Assembly: GCF_014836675.1 (NCBI RefSeq)
Contig: NZ_JACSQK010000005.1
Location: 172,392-236,391, forward strand
Length of the DNA: 64,000 nt
Direction: 5' to 3'
From: Comamonas avium
GTDB taxonomy: Bacteria > Pseudomonadota > Gammaproteobacteria > Burkholderiales > Burkholderiaceae_C
The first letter of the stretch is position 1. Each line of letters starts with the position of its first letter. The notes below the pieces were generated by a model, which was given only the letters and a program-made list of their open reading frames with translations, did no database searches and was not told where the DNA came from. Positions 23,283 through 31,755 of the stretch are shown one piece after another. Position numbers and translations under genes: made by a program.

Positions 23283-23915
23283 ATGATCAAAGTAGGTATC
23301 GTGGATGACCACGCCATCGTGCGCTCAGGTTTGCGCCAGTATTTGTCTGAACACGTAGATCTGCGTGTCGCAGGAGAGGCCAGCAATGGCCGTGAAGCCA
23401 TTGATCTGGTACGTCAGCAAGACATTGATGTCTTGGTGATGGACTTGTCCATGCCAGGTCAAAGTGGCCTGGATGCGCTGGCCATGCTGCGTGCCAAGGC
23501 GCCAGACATGGGCATCCTGATTTTGAGTGGCTATCCCGAAGAGCACTATGCAATCAATTTGATTCGCCAGGGTGCAAGCGGCTACTTGAACAAAGAGTGC
23601 GAGCCCAAGGAGATTGCCGAGGCTATTCGCACCATTTCTCTGGGGCGGCGTTACCTGACGCCCACGGTGGCTGATCTGCTGGCGCAGCAGCTCAATCGTA
23701 AAGATGATGCGCCCCCCCATGAGCAGCTGTCCGAGCGCGAGTTTCAGGTGTTCTTGAAACTGGCTAAGGGTGAAACAGCAGGTGATATTGCCAAGTCGCT
23801 GTCACTGAGCGTCAAAACAGTCAGCACGTACCGCACGCGTTTGATGGAGAAGATGGCGCTGTCTTCCAACAGCGATCTGACTTACTACGCATTGAAAAAC
23901 AAATTGATCGATTGA
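23283..23915 (+). CDS. NarL/FixJ-type response regulator
   Basis: 210 residues from MIKVGIVDDHAIV. The receiver domain has its phospho-acceptor Asp in VMDLSMPGQSG and Lys in YLNKE. The C-terminal LuxR-type HTH is LSEREFQVFLKLAKGETAGD, then LSLSVKTVSTYRTRLMEKM. It is divergent from the CHASE3 kinase with 151 bp between starts, the usual design of a paired two-component system. A third gene, a lone receiver, lies just downstream on the other strand, which suggests a branched phosphorelay. Targets may include the adjacent small envelope-stress genes, which is inference from position. Confidence 0.92.
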   Translation: MIKVGIVDDHAIVRSGLRQYLSEHVDLRVAGEASNGREAIDLVRQQDIDVLVMDLSMPGQSGLDALAMLRAKAPDMGILILSGYPEEHYAINLIRQGASGYLNKECEPKEIAEAIRTISLGRRYLTPTVADLLAQQLNRKDDAPPHEQLSEREFQVFLKLAKGETAGDIAKSLSLSVKTVSTYRTRLMEKMALSSNSDLTYYALKNKLID

Positions 23916-23926
23916 TCTTTTTACAT

Positions 23927-23975
23927 TTTCAAGCATAAAAAAAGCTGACGGAAGTCAGCTTTTTTATGCTTGAAA
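23927..23975. terminator. Bidirectional terminator, long stem
   Basis: The stem core AAAGCTGAC, loop GGAA, GTCAGCTTT is flanked by A and T runs. It extends outward as TTTCAAGCAT/ATGCTTGAAA with one bulged A. It separates the convergent NarL-type regulator and lone receiver genes. Confidence 0.9.
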
Positions 23976-23985
23976 GAAAACCCGG

Positions 23986-24354
23986 TCACGTCATTTCCAT
24001 GCAGAAATCCAGTAAAGCATCAATTTCATTGGATTTATCGAAAATAGCATCCACCCCCAGCTCTTTGCAGCGCTGGCGTACATCCAGCGTGGCGTAGTTG
24101 CTCAGCACAATCACGCGCTGACCAGGTTTGCGGTTCTGGCAGGCAGCCACGACGCCCAAGCCACTGCCCTGGCGCAAAAACAGATCGACGATGGCCAGGT
24201 CCCAGTGGTTGTGCGGGTCTGTCAGCCAGGCAATGCCTTCTGCTTCCGTTTCTGCATAGCCGATAGCGTTGACATCCGAGAGTTCAAGCAAAGTCTCGAT
24301 CAAGTTTTCGCGAATGGTGGCGTTGTCTTCCACGAAGAAAGTTTGGAGAGTCAC
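23986..24354 (-). CDS. Stand-alone receiver-domain protein
   Basis: 122 residues from a GTG start, comprising only a CheY-like receiver: FFVEDNATIRENLIETL, the phospho-acceptor Asp in LAIVDLFLRQGSG, Ser in VIVLSNYA and Lys in AIFDKSNEID. No output domain is present. The middle loop (LTDPHNHWDLA) resembles receivers found beside NarX-type kinases in Burkholderiales. It may act as a phosphate sink or a second target of the CHASE3 kinase encoded 0.9 kb away. The start codon has no clear Shine-Dalgarno. Confidence 0.85.
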   Translation of the reverse strand: MTLQTFFVEDNATIRENLIETLLELSDVNAIGYAETEAEGIAWLTDPHNHWDLAIVDLFLRQGSGLGVVAACQNRKPGQRVIVLSNYATLDVRQRCKELGVDAIFDKSNEIDALLDFCMEMT

Positions 24355-24444
24355 AGTGGGAATAAATCAATGAAGTGCAATGGCATCGGGGAGACAGTGC
24401 TTAAATTTTGCATGTCCCTGTGACTGGTGTTTGTAGTCAATAGC

Positions 24445-25197
24445 CTACTTCTGGTTACAACAAACGATGCATTCGGGATTGCGGCTGGTACGCATGCGCG
24501 ACCACTCCATGTTCTTTCCGTCCAACATCAACAACTTACCTGCCAAAGACTCACCAACCTGTGCAATCAGCTTCAAAGCCTCGGCCGCTTGCATGCACCC
24601 AATAATGCCGACCAAAGGTGCAAAGACACCCATGGTGGAGCACTGCACTTCTTCAAAAGTTTCTTCGGGTGAGAACAGGCATGCGTAGCAGGGTGATGTT
24701 TCCTTGCGTGGATCAAACACCGTAATCTGGCCATCGAAACGAATGATCGCTCCAGCAACCAGAGGGGTTTTGTGTTTGACGCACGCGGCATTCACAGTTT
24801 GCCGCGTTTGGTAGTTATCACAGCAGTCCAAAACGACCGTAGCCTGTGAGACAAGTTCATCGAGCAACGCGGCATCTGCATGTTGCTCGATGCAGCGCAC
24901 GGTCACTTCGGGATTGATGTCGTGCAGCGCTTGCGCTGCAGAGTGCACCTTGGGCTGGCCCACACGAGCGGTGGTGTGGGCAATCTGGCGCTGCAAATTG
25001 GTCAGATCGACGCTGTCATGATCGACCAGAGTGATGTGGCCCACGCCTGATGCAGCAAGGTACAGTGCAGCCGGAGAGCCTAAACCACCTGCACCAATGA
25101 TGAGTGCGTGCGCATCCAGCATGGCTTGCTGGCCTTCGATGCCAACTTCGTCCAGCAGGATGTGTCGTGAGTAGCGCAGCAGTTGTTCGTCGTTCAT
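24445..25197 (-). CDS. moeB: MoeB/ThiF-type adenylyltransferase
   Basis: 250 residues from MNDEQLLRYSRHILLDEVG, with GGAACC before the ATG. The nucleotide-binding loop is IIGAGGLGSPAALYLAASG, the adenylation Asp is in LDCCDN and the catalytic Cys probably lies after YQTRQTVNAACVKH. Zinc is held by CYAC and the C-terminal CIVC. The family (PF00899) activates MoaD or ThiS. Without moaD or thiS nearby, MoeB and ThiF cannot be separated by sequence reading alone. A molybdenum-cofactor role would fit the molybdoenzyme TtrA in this genome. A terminator lies 13 bp upstream of the start. Confidence 0.85.
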   Translation of the reverse strand: MNDEQLLRYSRHILLDEVGIEGQQAMLDAHALIIGAGGLGSPAALYLAASGVGHITLVDHDSVDLTNLQRQIAHTTARVGQPKVHSAAQALHDINPEVTVRCIEQHADAALLDELVSQATVVLDCCDNYQTRQTVNAACVKHKTPLVAGAIIRFDGQITVFDPRKETSPCYACLFSPEETFEEVQCSTMGVFAPLVGIIGCMQAAEALKLIAQVGESLAGKLLMLDGKNMEWSRMRTSRNPECIVCCNQK

Positions 25198-25209
25198 GGT
25201 GGTTCCATG

Positions 25210-25237
25210 AAAAAAGCCGGGCACAAGGCACCCGGCT
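25210..25237 (-). terminator. Intrinsic terminator after the S41 peptidase gene
   Basis: On the minus strand AGCCGGG (25237-25231), a 9-nt loop, CCCGGCT (25221-25215), then a run of T ending at 25210. It lies 100 bp after the peptidase stop and just before the moeB start, so moeB probably needs its own promoter or read-through. Confidence 0.8.
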
Positions 25238-25336
25238 GTTAAAGAAAAAGAGAGCGGCTGGCGCTTGTCCTACTTAGGTTTCAATATGAATTAACTTTTA
25301 AAACTAAGCTGGTTCTGCGATAGCTGCTATCTCTAT

Positions 25337-26785
25337 TTATTCGTCTTTGTCTTTTTGCTCTGGAGGGCGTTCAGTCAAAGTCTTACTGACTTTGACTGGC
25401 AGACCTTTGAGCTGGTTCAAAGCTTGTTGCAATTGAAAGTCTTTGGCAGAGCCAAACTCAGGCAGGCGACGTTCAGCGATGGGCTTTTTAGCATCTTCTT
25501 CCAGGCGCTTTCGGGCTTCTTCGCGCAGTTTTTCGCGGGCCGCAGCAGCTTCGCTTTCGGCGGTGGCATCACCGTTGCCCAAGTGCTTTTCCAGATCGGC
25601 TTCACGCATGCGAAGGGCTGCGTAGACATCGCCTTCTGCTGTTTCGTCCACCATGATGTTGGGCACAATGCCCTTGGCCTGAATGGATTTTCCGCTCGGC
25701 GTGTAGTACAGCGCTGTGGTGAGCTTCAGGCCCGTATCTGGGCCTAAGGGGCGCACGGTTTGTACCGAGCCCTTGCCAAACGACTGGCTGCCCATGATGG
25801 TGGCGCGCTTGTGGTCTTGCAAAGCACCTGCCACGATTTCGCTGGCAGAGGCCGAGCCTTCATTGACCAGCACCACCAATGGCACTTTTTTCAGTGCAGC
25901 AGGCAAGCGCTTGAGCGGATCACCATTGCCACGGCGTGCATAGAACTCTGGCGCAGCCTTGAAGACGGCTTTGCTTTCTTCCAGCTGGCCGTCCGTGCTG
26001 ACCACGGTCACGCCTTCCGGCAGGAATGCGGCAGAGATGGCGACAGCGGCATCCAGCAAGCCACCCGGATCATTGCGCAGGTCCAGCACCACGCCCTTGA
26101 TGTCGGGGTCTTCCTTGTACAGCTCTTCAACCTTGCGCACAAAGTCATCCACGGTGCGCTCTTGGAACTGGCTCAGGCGTACCCAGGCGTAGCCGGGCTC
26201 GATCAGCTTGCCCTTGACCGACTGGGTCTTGATTTCTTCGCGCGTGATGGTCACGGGGAAGGTGCGGCTTTCGTCCTTGCGGAAGATGGTCAGCTCGACC
26301 TTGGTCTTGGGCTCACCGCGCATGCGCTTGACGGACTCATTGAGTGTCAGTCCCTTGACAGCGGTGGAGTCGATCTTGGTGATCAAGTCACCGCTTTTCA
26401 GACCGGCGCGGTCAGCGGGAGAGCCTTCGATGGGAGAGACAACTTTGATCAAGCCGTCTTCCTGTGTGATCTCAATACCCACGCCCACGAAGCGACCCGA
26501 AGTGCCTTCTCGGAATTCCTTGAAAGACTTCTTGTCGAAATACTGGGAGTGGGGGTCGAGGCTGGAGACCATGCCAGAGATGGCGTCGGTGATCAGCTTT
26601 TTGTCGTCCACAGACTCGACGTAATCGGTCTTGATGATGCCGAACACAGCCGACAGCTGCTGGATTTCTTCCAGAGGAAGGGGCGAGATGCCGCCGCGCG
26701 CAACGGTTTGCAGTGACACCGTGGTCAGTGCCCCCGCTAAAACGCCCAACGAGACCCATCCAGCAATTTTGAGTTTTTGGCTCAT
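25337..26785 (-). CDS. S41 carboxy-terminal processing peptidase (CtpA/Prc)
   Basis: 482 residues from MSQKLKIAGW; a TTG start 30 bp earlier is possible. One N-terminal membrane helix or signal (WVSLGVLAGALTTVSL) exports it. A PDZ domain lies at about residues 95-185 (RFVGVGIEITQED, SPADRAGLKSGDLI), followed by the S41 protease domain. The nucleophile is Ser313 in NEGSASASEI and the general base is Lys338 in SFGKGSVQ, the 25-residue spacing of the family. The tail of about 100 residues is highly charged (repeated EARKR/EEDAKK). It cleaves substrates at C-termini in the periplasm and may control murein hydrolases. Confidence 0.92.
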   Translation of the reverse strand: MSQKLKIAGWVSLGVLAGALTTVSLQTVARGGISPLPLEEIQQLSAVFGIIKTDYVESVDDKKLITDAISGMVSSLDPHSQYFDKKSFKEFREGTSGRFVGVGIEITQEDGLIKVVSPIEGSPADRAGLKSGDLITKIDSTAVKGLTLNESVKRMRGEPKTKVELTIFRKDESRTFPVTITREEIKTQSVKGKLIEPGYAWVRLSQFQERTVDDFVRKVEELYKEDPDIKGVVLDLRNDPGGLLDAAVAISAAFLPEGVTVVSTDGQLEESKAVFKAAPEFYARRGNGDPLKRLPAALKKVPLVVLVNEGSASASEIVAGALQDHKRATIMGSQSFGKGSVQTVRPLGPDTGLKLTTALYYTPSGKSIQAKGIVPNIMVDETAEGDVYAALRMREADLEKHLGNGDATAESEAAAAREKLREEARKRLEEDAKKPIAERRLPEFGSAKDFQLQQALNQLKGLPVKVSKTLTERPPEQKDKDE

Positions 26786-26880
26786 AGAGACTTTAGTTTT
26801 TACCTGCGTCGACAAATATACACGGCGCTGCCTTGCAGGTGGTGCGTTAAAGACGCAACCACCCGTAGACAGGAAGGGTG

Positions 26881-27624
26881 TTACACCTTGCCTTGGGCTG
26901 CAACGGCGGCTGCAGCCTTGGCTGCAGCTTGTGCATCACCCAAATAGTAGCTGCGGATGGGCTTCAGGTTCTCATCGAGCTCATACACCAGTGGAATACC
27001 GTTGGGAATGTTGACACCAACGATAGCGTCATCGGCGATATTGTCCAGGTACTTCACCAGTGCGCGGATCGAATTGCCGTGGGCGGCCAGCACGACACGC
27101 TTGCCTGCCTTGATCTGGGGTGCCAGTGTTTCGCTCCAGAACGGCACCACGCGGGCCACGGTGTCCTTGAGGCATTCAGTCAAAGGGATTTGCTCGGGCT
27201 GCAAGTGAGCGTAGCGGCGGTCGCCACGCTCGCTGCGTGGGTCGTTGGCCTCCAGCGCTGGTGGCGGCACATCGTAGCTGCGGCGCCAGACCAGTACTTG
27301 CTCTTCGCCGTATTGCTTGGCCATGTCGGCCTTGTTCAGGCCCTGCAGGCCGCCGTAGTGGCGCTCATTGAGGCGCCAGTCTTTGTTGACGGGCAGCCAG
27401 GTGCAGTTCATCTCGTCCAGTGCGTACCAGAGGGTGTGAATAGCGCGCTGCAGCACGGAGGTGTAGGCCACATCGAATTCATAGCCGTCAGCTTTAAGCA
27501 ATTGACCGGCCTTTTTGGCCTGGGCGATGCCCGTGGGTGTCAGGTCAACATCGGTCCAGCCGGTGAAACGGTTTTCAAGGTTCCAGGTGGACTCACCGTG
27601 GCGGATCAGCACGAGCTTGTACAT
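26881..27624 (-). CDS. gpmA: 2,3-bisphosphoglycerate-dependent phosphoglycerate mutase GpmA
   Basis: 247 residues from [15 protein letters not shown], the usual length. The phospho-histidine is His9 in RHGES; other motifs are [23 protein letters not shown] and [14 protein letters not shown]. It interconverts 3- and 2-phosphoglycerate in glycolysis and gluconeogenesis. The C-terminus is an Ala/Lys-rich tail ([17 protein letters not shown]). It lies about 95 bp upstream of the ctp gene on the same strand, an arrangement that recurs in related betaproteobacteria. Confidence 0.95.
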   Translation of the reverse strand: MYKLVLIRHGESTWNLENRFTGWTDVDLTPTGIAQAKKAGQLLKADGYEFDVAYTSVLQRAIHTLWYALDEMNCTWLPVNKDWRLNERHYGGLQGLNKADMAKQYGEEQVLVWRRSYDVPPPALEANDPRSERGDRRYAHLQPEQIPLTECLKDTVARVVPFWSETLAPQIKAGKRVVLAAHGNSIRALVKYLDNIADDAIVGVNIPNGIPLVYELDENLKPIRSYYLGDAQAAAKAAAAVAAQGKV

Positions 27625-27765
27625 GGCTTCTTTCTGCACAACAACACAAAGGGGAAAGGGTGTAGCCTGCTATTTTAGGCTGTGCGCCGGCTCTGTATAG
27701 CTTGCTTTGTCAGGGGCGTTGGCAGTGCCCCTAAAATTGCACGCTTTGCCAACCCAAGGACTGAC

Positions 27766-28173
27766 GTGACTTTCATTGTTGAAAACTGGTATTTGATTTT
27801 GCTGGCGGTGGTCACCGGTGGCCTGTTGCTGGTGCCTTCGCTCAAGGGTATGGGCAACGGTTCGCTGCAGCCCAATGAGGCTGTGGCCAAGATCAACCGC
27901 GAAAAAGCGGTGATCGTGGATGTGCGCGAACCCGAGGAATATGTGAAGGGCCATATTGCCAATGCCAAGAACATTCCTCTGGCACAGCTGGACGAGCGCC
28001 TGCCCCAGATGGCCAAGAACAAGGCCCTGCCTGTGGTGCTGGTTTGCGAGAAGGGTGCCCGTGCGGTGCGCGCTGAAGCCCAGGCCAAGAAGCTGGGCTA
28101 TGAGCATGCGCAGGCACTGGCCGGTGGCATGAAGGCCTGGCGCGATGCGGGCCTGCCTGTCACTAAAGCTTAA
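27766..28173 (+). CDS. Membrane-anchored rhodanese-like protein
   Basis: 135 residues from a GTG with AAGGA five bases before it (MTFIVENWYLILLAV); a longer in-frame reading from 27682 has no such signal. One N-terminal membrane helix precedes a rhodanese domain: VIVDVREPEEYVKGHI and the active-site loop VCEKGARA with Cys94. Rhodaneses carry persulfide sulfur. It is divergent from gpmA and followed by grxC and secB on the same strand, the order found in many Burkholderiales. Its anchor faces the active site to the cytoplasm or periplasm depending on topology, which I cannot decide. Confidence 0.9.
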   Translation: MTFIVENWYLILLAVVTGGLLLVPSLKGMGNGSLQPNEAVAKINREKAVIVDVREPEEYVKGHIANAKNIPLAQLDERLPQMAKNKALPVVLVCEKGARAVRAEAQAKKLGYEHAQALAGGMKAWRDAGLPVTKA

Positions 28174-28205
28174 GCAGGTCAGTTTTTTTCAACTGTCCTA
28201 CCATT

Positions 28206-28229
28206 AAGGGGTTGCAAGGCCCCTTTTTT
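28206..28229 (+). terminator. Intrinsic terminator after the rhodanese gene
   Basis: AAGGGG (28206-28211), an 8-nt loop, CCCC then TTTTTT. It is placed 32 bp after the rhodanese stop. Confidence 0.75.
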
Positions 28230-28264
28230 GCAGCCTTCATTTTTGACTCACAAGGATTCCTGTC

Positions 28265-28522
28265 ATGCAAGCCGTGAAGATGTACACCACCGCCGTCTGC
28301 CCTTACTGCGTGCGCGCCAAGCAAGTGCTCAAGTCCAAGGGCGTGGAGCAGATTGAAGAAATCCGCATCGACGTGGACCCTGCTGCCCGTGCTCAGATGA
28401 TGGAAATTACAGGCCGCCGCTCGGTGCCGCAGATTTTTGTGGGCGACACCCACGTGGGCGGCTGCGATGACCTGATGGCACTGGATGCCAAAGGCGAGCT
28501 GCTGCCTTTGCTCAACGCCTGA
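28265..28522 (+). CDS. grxC: Glutaredoxin 3
   Basis: This 85-residue glutaredoxin has the dithiol active site C-P-Y-C at residues 12-15 (YTTAVCPYCVRAK). The cis-Pro and GSH-binding segment follow as SVPQIFVGDTHVGGCDDL. It reduces disulfides with glutathione in the cytoplasm. AAGGA lies before the ATG (caaggattcctgtcATG). It is flanked on both sides by terminators, so it appears to be a separate unit. The grxC-secB-gpsA order is common in proteobacteria. Confidence 0.95.
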   Translation: MQAVKMYTTAVCPYCVRAKQVLKSKGVEQIEEIRIDVDPAARAQMMEITGRRSVPQIFVGDTHVGGCDDLMALDAKGELLPLLNA

Positions 28523-28566
28523 TTTTTCTGTGCGGGCTGCATGCCTGCATAATGATCGGCTTAAGT

Positions 28567-28601
28567 GCCCGCTGCCGCAGCCACTGCCAGCGGGCCTTTT
28601 T
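28567..28601 (+). terminator. Intrinsic terminator after grxC
   Basis: GCCCGCTG (28567-28574) pairs with CAGCGGGC (28588-28595), followed by CTTTTTAT. Confidence 0.8.
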
Positions 28602-28636
28602 ATGATCGCCTGCTTTGCGTAAGAAAGACTGACACC

Positions 28637-29092
28637 ATGTCCGAACAAGCTACTCCCGTCTTCCAGATTCAACGTGTCTATCTGAAGGACCTGTCGCTGG
28701 AGCAACCCAATTCGCCCGCTATTTTGCTGCAGCAAGAACAACCCAATGTCGACATCCAACTGGGCGTGGAAGCCACTCCAGTGGCTGAAGGCGTGTTTGA
28801 AGTGGCTGTGACGGCCACCGTGCAAACCAAGATCGAAGACAAAACCTTGTTCCTGGTGGAAGCCAAGCAAGCCGGTATTTTCGAAATCCGCAACATCCCA
28901 GAAGAGCAGATGGGTGGCGTGATTGGCGTGGCTTGCCCTCAAATCGTGTACCCATACCTGCGTGCCAGCGTGGCCGACATCGTGACCCGCGCTGGTTTCC
29001 CGCCTGTGCATTTGGCTGAAATTAACTTTCAAGCCATGTACGAGCAGCAAAATGCCGACGCCGCCGGGCAAGTTGAAGGCACGGTGCAGTAA
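28637..29092 (+). CDS. secB: Protein-export chaperone SecB
   Basis: 151 residues, starting [20 protein letters not shown]; the family core follows as ENPNSP-like [31 protein letters not shown], and the SecA-contact segment [24 protein letters not shown] region ending in INF. SecB is a tetrameric chaperone that keeps preproteins unfolded and delivers them to SecA. The N-terminal start is clear because the alternative upstream codons fall inside the grxC terminator. A strong terminator follows. Confidence 0.95.
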   Translation: MSEQATPVFQIQRVYLKDLSLEQPNSPAILLQQEQPNVDIQLGVEATPVAEGVFEVAVTATVQTKIEDKTLFLVEAKQAGIFEIRNIPEEQMGGVIGVACPQIVYPYLRASVADIVTRAGFPPVHLAEINFQAMYEQQNADAAGQVEGTVQ

Positions 29093-29130
29093 GCCACTGT
29101 CACGCAGCCAGCCTGTGGGCATGCTACAAA

Positions 29131-29158
29131 AGAGGTTCCGCTTGCGGAGCCTTTTTTT
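29131..29158 (+). terminator. Intrinsic terminator after secB
   Basis: AGGTTCCGC (29133-29141) pairs with GCGGAGCCT (29144-29152) with one G-T wobble, followed by seven T. Confidence 0.85.
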
Positions 29159-29166
29159 ATGCATTT

Positions 29167-29205
29167 TTAGCCTCTGAGGCTTGATGAATCAGCGTTAAAA
29201 GCTAT
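29167..29205. repeat. Degenerate copy of the dispersed inverted repeat at the gpsA start
   Basis: TTAGCCTCTGAGGCTTG on the left and CAGCGTTAAAAGCTAT on the right resemble the short-form arms AAATAGCTTCTAACGCTTG and CAAGCGCTAGAAGCTAT. The gpsA start codon at 29204 overlaps the right arm. Confidence 0.5.
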
Positions 29206-30220
29206 GAATTTAATTGTGATTGGTGCTGGTGCCTGGGGCACAGCACTGGCGATTGCAGCGGCGCGCCACAGTGCGGGCCACCACGTCACGCTGTGGGCGC
29301 GCGATAGCCAGCAGGTGCAGGAGATGCAGGCGGCAGGCAGCAATGCCCGCTATTTGCCGGGCATGGCATTTCCTGCGGCGCTGCAAGTCAGCGCGGCGCC
29401 ATTGGCGCAAGCCGTGCAGGGTATGGAGCTGGTCATTGTGGCTACGCCCATGTCTGCACTGCGCAGCACATTGCAGGCCCTGGCTGATGCACATGTCACG
29501 GTGCCCGTGGCATGGCTGTGCAAAGGCTTTGAAGCTGTGCCTGCCGGGCACAGCGGCGTGGGTCTGATGCCGCATGAGGTGTGTGCACAGGTGGCGCCGC
29601 AGCTAGCCAGCGGTGCCTTGAGTGGCCCCAGCTTCGCGCAGGAAGTGGCCAATGGGCAGCCGACGCTGCTGGTAGCGGCCAGCCGGCATCTGCTGGTGCG
29701 CCAGGCCTTGTTGCAGGCATTTCACACGGGCCCGCTGCGCCTGTATGCCAACGAAGACATCGTGGGCGTGGAAGTGGGCGGCGCTGTCAAAAACGTGATG
29801 GCGATTGCTGCAGGCCTGTGCGATGGCATGCATCTGGGTCTGAACGCACGGGCGGCCTTGCTGACGCGCGGACTGGCAGAGATGACGCGTCTGGGTGTGG
29901 CGCTGGGTGCCAAGGCCGACACCTTCATGGGCCTGAGTGGCCTGGGGGATTTGATGCTGACGGCCACGGGCGACCTCTCGCGCAACCGCAAAGTGGGGCT
30001 GCTGCTGGCTCAGGGCATGACGCTGGCGCAGGCCGTAGATTCGCTGGGGCACGTGGCCGAAGGGGTGTACAGCGCACGCACCGTGGTGCAGCGTGCACAG
30101 GCCGCGGGCGTAGAGATGCCGATTGCCGCCACCGTGGTGCAGTTGCTGGATGGCCGCATCAGCCCGCAAGATGCGGTGCAGCGCCTGATGGCGCGAGATC
30201 CGAAAAGTGAAGGTATATAA
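29204..30220 (+). CDS. gpsA: Glycerol-3-phosphate dehydrogenase [NAD(P)+]
   Basis: 338 residues. The N-terminal Rossmann domain starts [43 protein letters not shown], and [20 protein letters not shown] are family motifs, and the catalytic Lys is in the last. The C-terminal helical domain has [21 protein letters not shown]. It makes sn-glycerol-3-phosphate for phospholipids in the cytoplasm. No Shine-Dalgarno is visible because the leader is a copy of the dispersed repeat. A long-form copy of the repeat begins 5 bp after its stop. Confidence 0.95.
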   Translation: MNLIVIGAGAWGTALAIAAARHSAGHHVTLWARDSQQVQEMQAAGSNARYLPGMAFPAALQVSAAPLAQAVQGMELVIVATPMSALRSTLQALADAHVTVPVAWLCKGFEAVPAGHSGVGLMPHEVCAQVAPQLASGALSGPSFAQEVANGQPTLLVAASRHLLVRQALLQAFHTGPLRLYANEDIVGVEVGGAVKNVMAIAAGLCDGMHLGLNARAALLTRGLAEMTRLGVALGAKADTFMGLSGLGDLMLTATGDLSRNRKVGLLLAQGMTLAQAVDSLGHVAEGVYSARTVVQRAQAAGVEMPIAATVVQLLDGRISPQDAVQRLMARDPKSEGI

Positions 30221-30225
30221 AAAAT

Positions 30226-30302
30226 GAGCTACTTGCGCAGGTGTACAAAGGTTTTCAGATACTTTTGTATTTGAAAACCTTGCTGGATAAGCGCTGGTAG
30301 CT
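30226..30302. repeat. Dispersed nested inverted repeat, long form, copy 2
   Basis: The outer arms GAGCTACTTGCGC (30226-30238) and GCGCTGGTAGCT (30291-30302) pair imperfectly. The inner 15-bp arms AAGGTTTTCAGATAC (30248-30262) and GTATTTGAAAACCTT (30267-30281) pair with one mismatch. The design matches the copy at 13675-13752. Confidence 0.75.
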
Positions 30303-30310
30303 ATAAAGAT

Positions 30311-30339
30311 AAAAAAGGAGCCCTGAAGGCTCCTTTTTT
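30311..30339. terminator. Bidirectional terminator between gpsA and lysA
   Basis: AAAAAAGGAGCC, loop CTGAA, GGCTCCTTTTTT. The A and T runs on both sides allow termination of both convergent genes. Confidence 0.92.
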
Positions 30340-30359
30340 AATGGGGTACACGGGGCGCG

Positions 30360-31607
30360 TTAAAGGTCCAGCTCCAGCGCCAGCAGCTCTTCCACGGTCT
30401 GGCGGCGGCGAATCAGTTGTACCTTGCTGCCATCGACCAGCACTTCTGCAGCCAGCGGGCGGGTGTTGTAGTTGCTGGACATGGACGCGCCATAGGCACC
30501 CGTGTCGTGAATGACCAGCAGGTCGCCCACCTGCGCATCACCCAGCGTGCGGGGCAGTACCACGCCGCCGTCGCCCTGGGTGAATACGTCGCCAGACTCG
30601 CACAGCGGGCCTGCTACCACGCTGTCACGCACGGGCGGCAGTACGCCCGCGCCACGGCGCTGGATGTGCATGCCGTGGTAGCTGCCGTACATGCTGGGGC
30701 GCATCAGCTCGTTAAAGCCGGTGTCCACCAGAGTGAAGTGGTTGTTGCCTGCGTTCTTGGTGGCGCGCACGGTGCCCAGCAGCACGCCCGACTCGGCCAC
30801 CAGAAAGCGGCCGGGCTCCAGCTCCAGAGTCAGCTTGTGGCCGATGATGACTTCTGCCTGCTTGCGCGCGGTGTCCCACAGACCAAAGTAGTGGTCGGTG
30901 TCGATGGTGGCATCGCCTTCACGGTAGGGGATGGACAGGCCGCCGCCCGCCGAGATGGCTTGCAGGTCATGGCCATGCTCTTTGGCACGCTTGACCAGCG
31001 CCACCATGGCACCGCAGACCTCTTGCAGATGCGAGTAATCCACCCCTGATCCAATGTGCATGTGCAGGCCAGCCAGATGCAGGCCGTGCTGGGCAATGGC
31101 ATCCAGTGCTGCCGTCAGATCGGTGTGCCAGATACCGTGCTTGCTGTGCTCGCCGCCCGTGTTGGTCTTGTTGCTGTGGCCATGGCCAAAGCCGGGGTTG
31201 ATGCGCAGCCACACACTGTGGCCGGGCGATGCCTGGCCCAACTGGTGCAGCATGTCAATGGAGCCCGCGTTGACCGGCACTTTGTAGTCGACCACGGTCG
31301 CCAGCGTGGCGGCGTCCATCACATCGGCGGTAAAGACGATGTCTGAGGGCTCGCCCCCGGCCACGTAGCCAGCGGCCAGTGCGCGCACCACTTCGCCGCG
31401 CGAGACTGCATCCACCTTGACGCCCTGCTCGCGCATCAGTTTCAAGATGTGGATGTTGGAGCACGCCTTCTGGGCAAAGCGGACGGTGTCAAACGCCTTG
31501 AGCTGGGCAATGCGCTCGCGAATCACCTGGGCGTCGTACACCCACAGCGGGGTGCCAAATTCATCAGCAAGGTTCCACAGTTGTTCTGGCGAGAAAGGGC
31601 AAGACAT
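30360..31607 (-). CDS. lysA: Diaminopimelate decarboxylase
   Basis: 415 residues of the fold-III PLP decarboxylase family. The Schiff-base Lys47 lies in VRFAQKACSN; a Gly-rich phosphate loop appears as SAGGGLSIPY, and the second-subunit residues lie in GPLCESGDVF. RINPGFGHGHSNKTNTGG is a signature of LysA. The enzyme decarboxylates meso-diaminopimelate to lysine, the last step of lysine synthesis. It is divergent from the lysR gene at 31756, which encodes its expected activator; an inverted repeat between them is the likely operator. Confidence 0.95.
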   Translation of the reverse strand: MSCPFSPEQLWNLADEFGTPLWVYDAQVIRERIAQLKAFDTVRFAQKACSNIHILKLMREQGVKVDAVSRGEVVRALAAGYVAGGEPSDIVFTADVMDAATLATVVDYKVPVNAGSIDMLHQLGQASPGHSVWLRINPGFGHGHSNKTNTGGEHSKHGIWHTDLTAALDAIAQHGLHLAGLHMHIGSGVDYSHLQEVCGAMVALVKRAKEHGHDLQAISAGGGLSIPYREGDATIDTDHYFGLWDTARKQAEVIIGHKLTLELEPGRFLVAESGVLLGTVRATKNAGNNHFTLVDTGFNELMRPSMYGSYHGMHIQRRGAGVLPPVRDSVVAGPLCESGDVFTQGDGGVVLPRTLGDAQVGDLLVIHDTGAYGASMSSNYNTRPLAAEVLVDGSKVQLIRRRQTVEELLALELDL

Positions 31608-31704
31608 GGCTTTAAGTGTTGGATGGCTGCATGCACTGGTTTGACCAGCACTGACAGCCCATAAGGTTGGTAACGGTTGCCATCTTCGTAGGTTTTATGC
31701 ATTC

Positions 31705-31731
31705 AGACCAATGCTTATGCTTATTTGGTCT
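31705..31731. promoter_or_regulatory. Candidate LysR operator in the lysA-lysR gap
   Basis: AGACCAA (31705-31711) and TTGGTCT (31725-31731) are exact inverted repeats 13 bp apart. They lie in the 148-bp divergent gap, 25 bp before lysR and about 100 bp upstream of lysA, where LysR would bind for activation and autorepression. Confidence 0.6.
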
Positions 31732-31755
31732 ATTCATTTTCGATATGCTTGTGCC

